Shown in pieces: positions 41,776-43,059 of a stretch of DNA of 43,059 nt. The notes under the pieces are model-generated. The model was not told the DNA's origin. It ran no database searches and saw only the letters and a list, made by a program, of their open reading frames with translations. Source of the stretch: Bacilli bacterium (GTDB taxonomy: Bacteria > Bacillota > Bacilli > Alicyclobacillales > SLC66); contig JABEUY010000004.1 in assembly GCA_013044175.1 (NCBI GenBank), forward strand, positions 1 through 43,059. Direction: 5' to 3'. Numbering within the stretch: position 1 is the stretch's first letter; every line of letters begins with the position of its first letter. The position numbers and the translations under genes are program-made.

Positions 41776-43059
41776 ATGCCTTTTCAACATTTGGATCAAA
41801 GTTTACGAGAATCAGTCAAGCGTCATCCTCACGCATTGGCTTATTCCTTTATGGGACGTGAGGTTACGTATGAACAATTGGATTATGACGTCTCTCATGT
41901 TAGCGCTTTCTTTCATTCGCTCGGACTCACGCACGGTGATGGTCTTGCCTTGATCCTGCCCAATTCTGATGCGTTTGTTACGATTTATCATGCTGCTTTG
42001 CGTTTAGGAATGTATTGTGTACCGATCAATCCAACGTATACGATTCAAGAGATTTTTTATTTGTTGCAAGATAGTCAAGTGAAAGTCGTTGTTGCACCTC
42101 ATCAGATGGCACAACTTGCTGGGCCTTTACTAGGTATGATGCCAGGCTTACATCTTATCGCTGTCGGTCAACCAGAAGGAGAGCTTGCGCACGGCATCAT
42201 TACGTATCAATCGATTTTTGACGAACAATCTTATCCTGAATTTACGATACAGCAACCGTTGGATCCTGAGGATCTCGCCGTTATATTATATACCTCAGGA
42301 ACGACAGGTAAACCTAAAGGTGCGATGTTAACGCATTCGAATCTATCATCGAATGCGGATTTGATCGGTGATCATCTTGAATTGACGCAAGAAGATCATG
42401 TGCTTGTCGTTCTTCCGATGTTTCACGTTTTTTGCCTAACAGTCTGTCTAAATGCTTCGATCTATCGGGGAGCACAAATGATGATTCTTCCGAGGTTTAG
42501 TCCGATCGATACGCTGACAGTTATGCAAAAAGAAAAAATCACATTATTTGCTGGTGTCCCTACGATGTACAATTTCATGCTTCAAGCAGCTCGTGATCAA
42601 ACTTTTGATCTGACTGCGATACGCTACTGTCTATCAGGCGGGGCTGCTATGCCTGAAGCGGTTCAACGGGGTTTTGAGCAAAAGTTTGGCGTTGTGATTT
42701 TAGAAGGGTATGGGTTATCCGAAGCGTCGCCAGTGACTTGCTTTGCACCGGTTGATGGTCGACCGCGTAAAGTCGGTTCGATCGGTCTTTCACTTCCGAT
42801 GGTTGAACAAAAAATCGTTGATTTACAAGATGAAGAAGTTCCCGTTGGATCTGTTGGGGAACTTGTCGTACGCGGCCCGAATGTGATGAAAGGTTATTGG
42901 CATCGGGAGGAAGAGACGAATATCGCGCTACGTAATGGATGGTTACACACAGGGGATCTTGCGAAAGTCGATGAGGATGGCTATTTTTATATCGTCGATC
43001 GCAAGAAAGATATGATTATCGTCGGTGGTTTTAATGTATATCCTCGCGAAGTGGAAGAA
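41776..43059 (+). CDS. Long-chain-type fatty acid--CoA ligase (AMP-binding), 3' end outside window
   Basis: The frame from ATG 41776 stays open to the window end (428 codons). The ANL-superfamily motifs are present: the P-loop-like LAVILYTSGTTGKPKGAML, LPMFHVFCLT, LEGYGLSEASPV, HTGDLAKVDEDGYFYIVDRKKDMI and the hinge GGFNVYPREVEE. The enzyme activates a carboxylic acid to acyl-AMP and then acyl-CoA. LPMFHVF and the gate region look like fatty acyl-CoA synthetases of Firmicutes, but the chain length is not certain. AGGGAGAGAG precedes the start. The C-terminal subdomain is missing because the window ends. Confidence 0.88.
   Translation, partial: MPFQHLDQSLRESVKRHPHALAYSFMGREVTYEQLDYDVSHVSAFFHSLGLTHGDGLALILPNSDAFVTIYHAALRLGMYCVPINPTYTIQEIFYLLQDSQVKVVVAPHQMAQLAGPLLGMMPGLHLIAVGQPEGELAHGIITYQSIFDEQSYPEFTIQQPLDPEDLAVILYTSGTTGKPKGAMLTHSNLSSNADLIGDHLELTQEDHVLVVLPMFHVFCLTVCLNASIYRGAQMMILPRFSPIDTLTVMQKEKITLFAGVPTMYNFMLQAARDQTFDLTAIRYCLSGGAAMPEAVQRGFEQKFGVVILEGYGLSEASPVTCFAPVDGRPRKVGSIGLSLPMVEQKIVDLQDEEVPVGSVGELVVRGPNVMKGYWHREEETNIALRNGWLHTGDLAKVDEDGYFYIVDRKKDMIIVGGFNVYPREVEE

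Overview
The window looks like a chromosomal segment of an endospore-forming Firmicute with mid-range G+C. It carries a Ger-type germinant receptor operon, a B12-dependent (class II) ribonucleotide reductase with NrdR, a DUF420/CtaM-like oxidase-assembly protein, strong AGGAGG ribosome binding sites and many TTG/GTG starts. An Alicyclobacillaceae-like aerobe is my best guess, but that is inference. I see no insertion sequences, prophage or CRISPR arrays.

Layout. (1) 1-240: end of an rRNA operon (5S 3' part, tRNA-Val, terminator). (2) 240-7790: tyrosine phenol-lyase; a convergent two-component pair on the minus strand (REC/HD-GYP regulator and TPR-GAF histidine kinase); acetolactate synthase. 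(3) 7795-15776: a decayed MMPL transporter remnant, an EAL phosphodiesterase, an OatA-like acyltransferase, L-asparaginase and two divergent chemoreceptors. HD-GYP and EAL proteins suggest that c-di-GMP turnover is a local theme. (4) 15780-20866: an aldehyde dehydrogenase/class III aminotransferase operon, a DUF420 protein, a metallo-beta-lactamase-fold hydrolase and a HAD phosphatase. (5) 20863-24678: nrdR-nrdJ with a promoter carrying two NrdR boxes. (6) 24716-31778: an ArsR regulator followed by six genes of a hydrogenase-4-like membrane complex (HyfB, C, E, F, G, I). (7) 31796-35352: a cation/proton antiporter, a methyltransferase and a Rieske oxygenase. (8) 35337-39410: a germinant receptor operon in the order A-C-D-B, with a frameshift in gerA. 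(9) 39555-43059: a RecB-like Fe-S nuclease, a zinc-ribbon protein, a DUF72 protein, a small membrane protein and an acyl-CoA ligase that runs off the window.

The most unusual items are three. First, NrdJ appears to hold a diverged tandem duplication of part of its catalytic barrel, with family motifs split between the two copies. Second, the ArsR-controlled Hyf-like complex has its NiFe-site motif reduced to three of four cysteines and has no ferredoxin subunits or maturation genes beside it; its gene set recalls the mycobacterial Rv0081-Rv0087 cluster. Third, a broken MMPL transporter gene is hidden in a stretch that otherwise looks non-coding.

All calls rest on reading motifs and gene order by eye; no database search was run.
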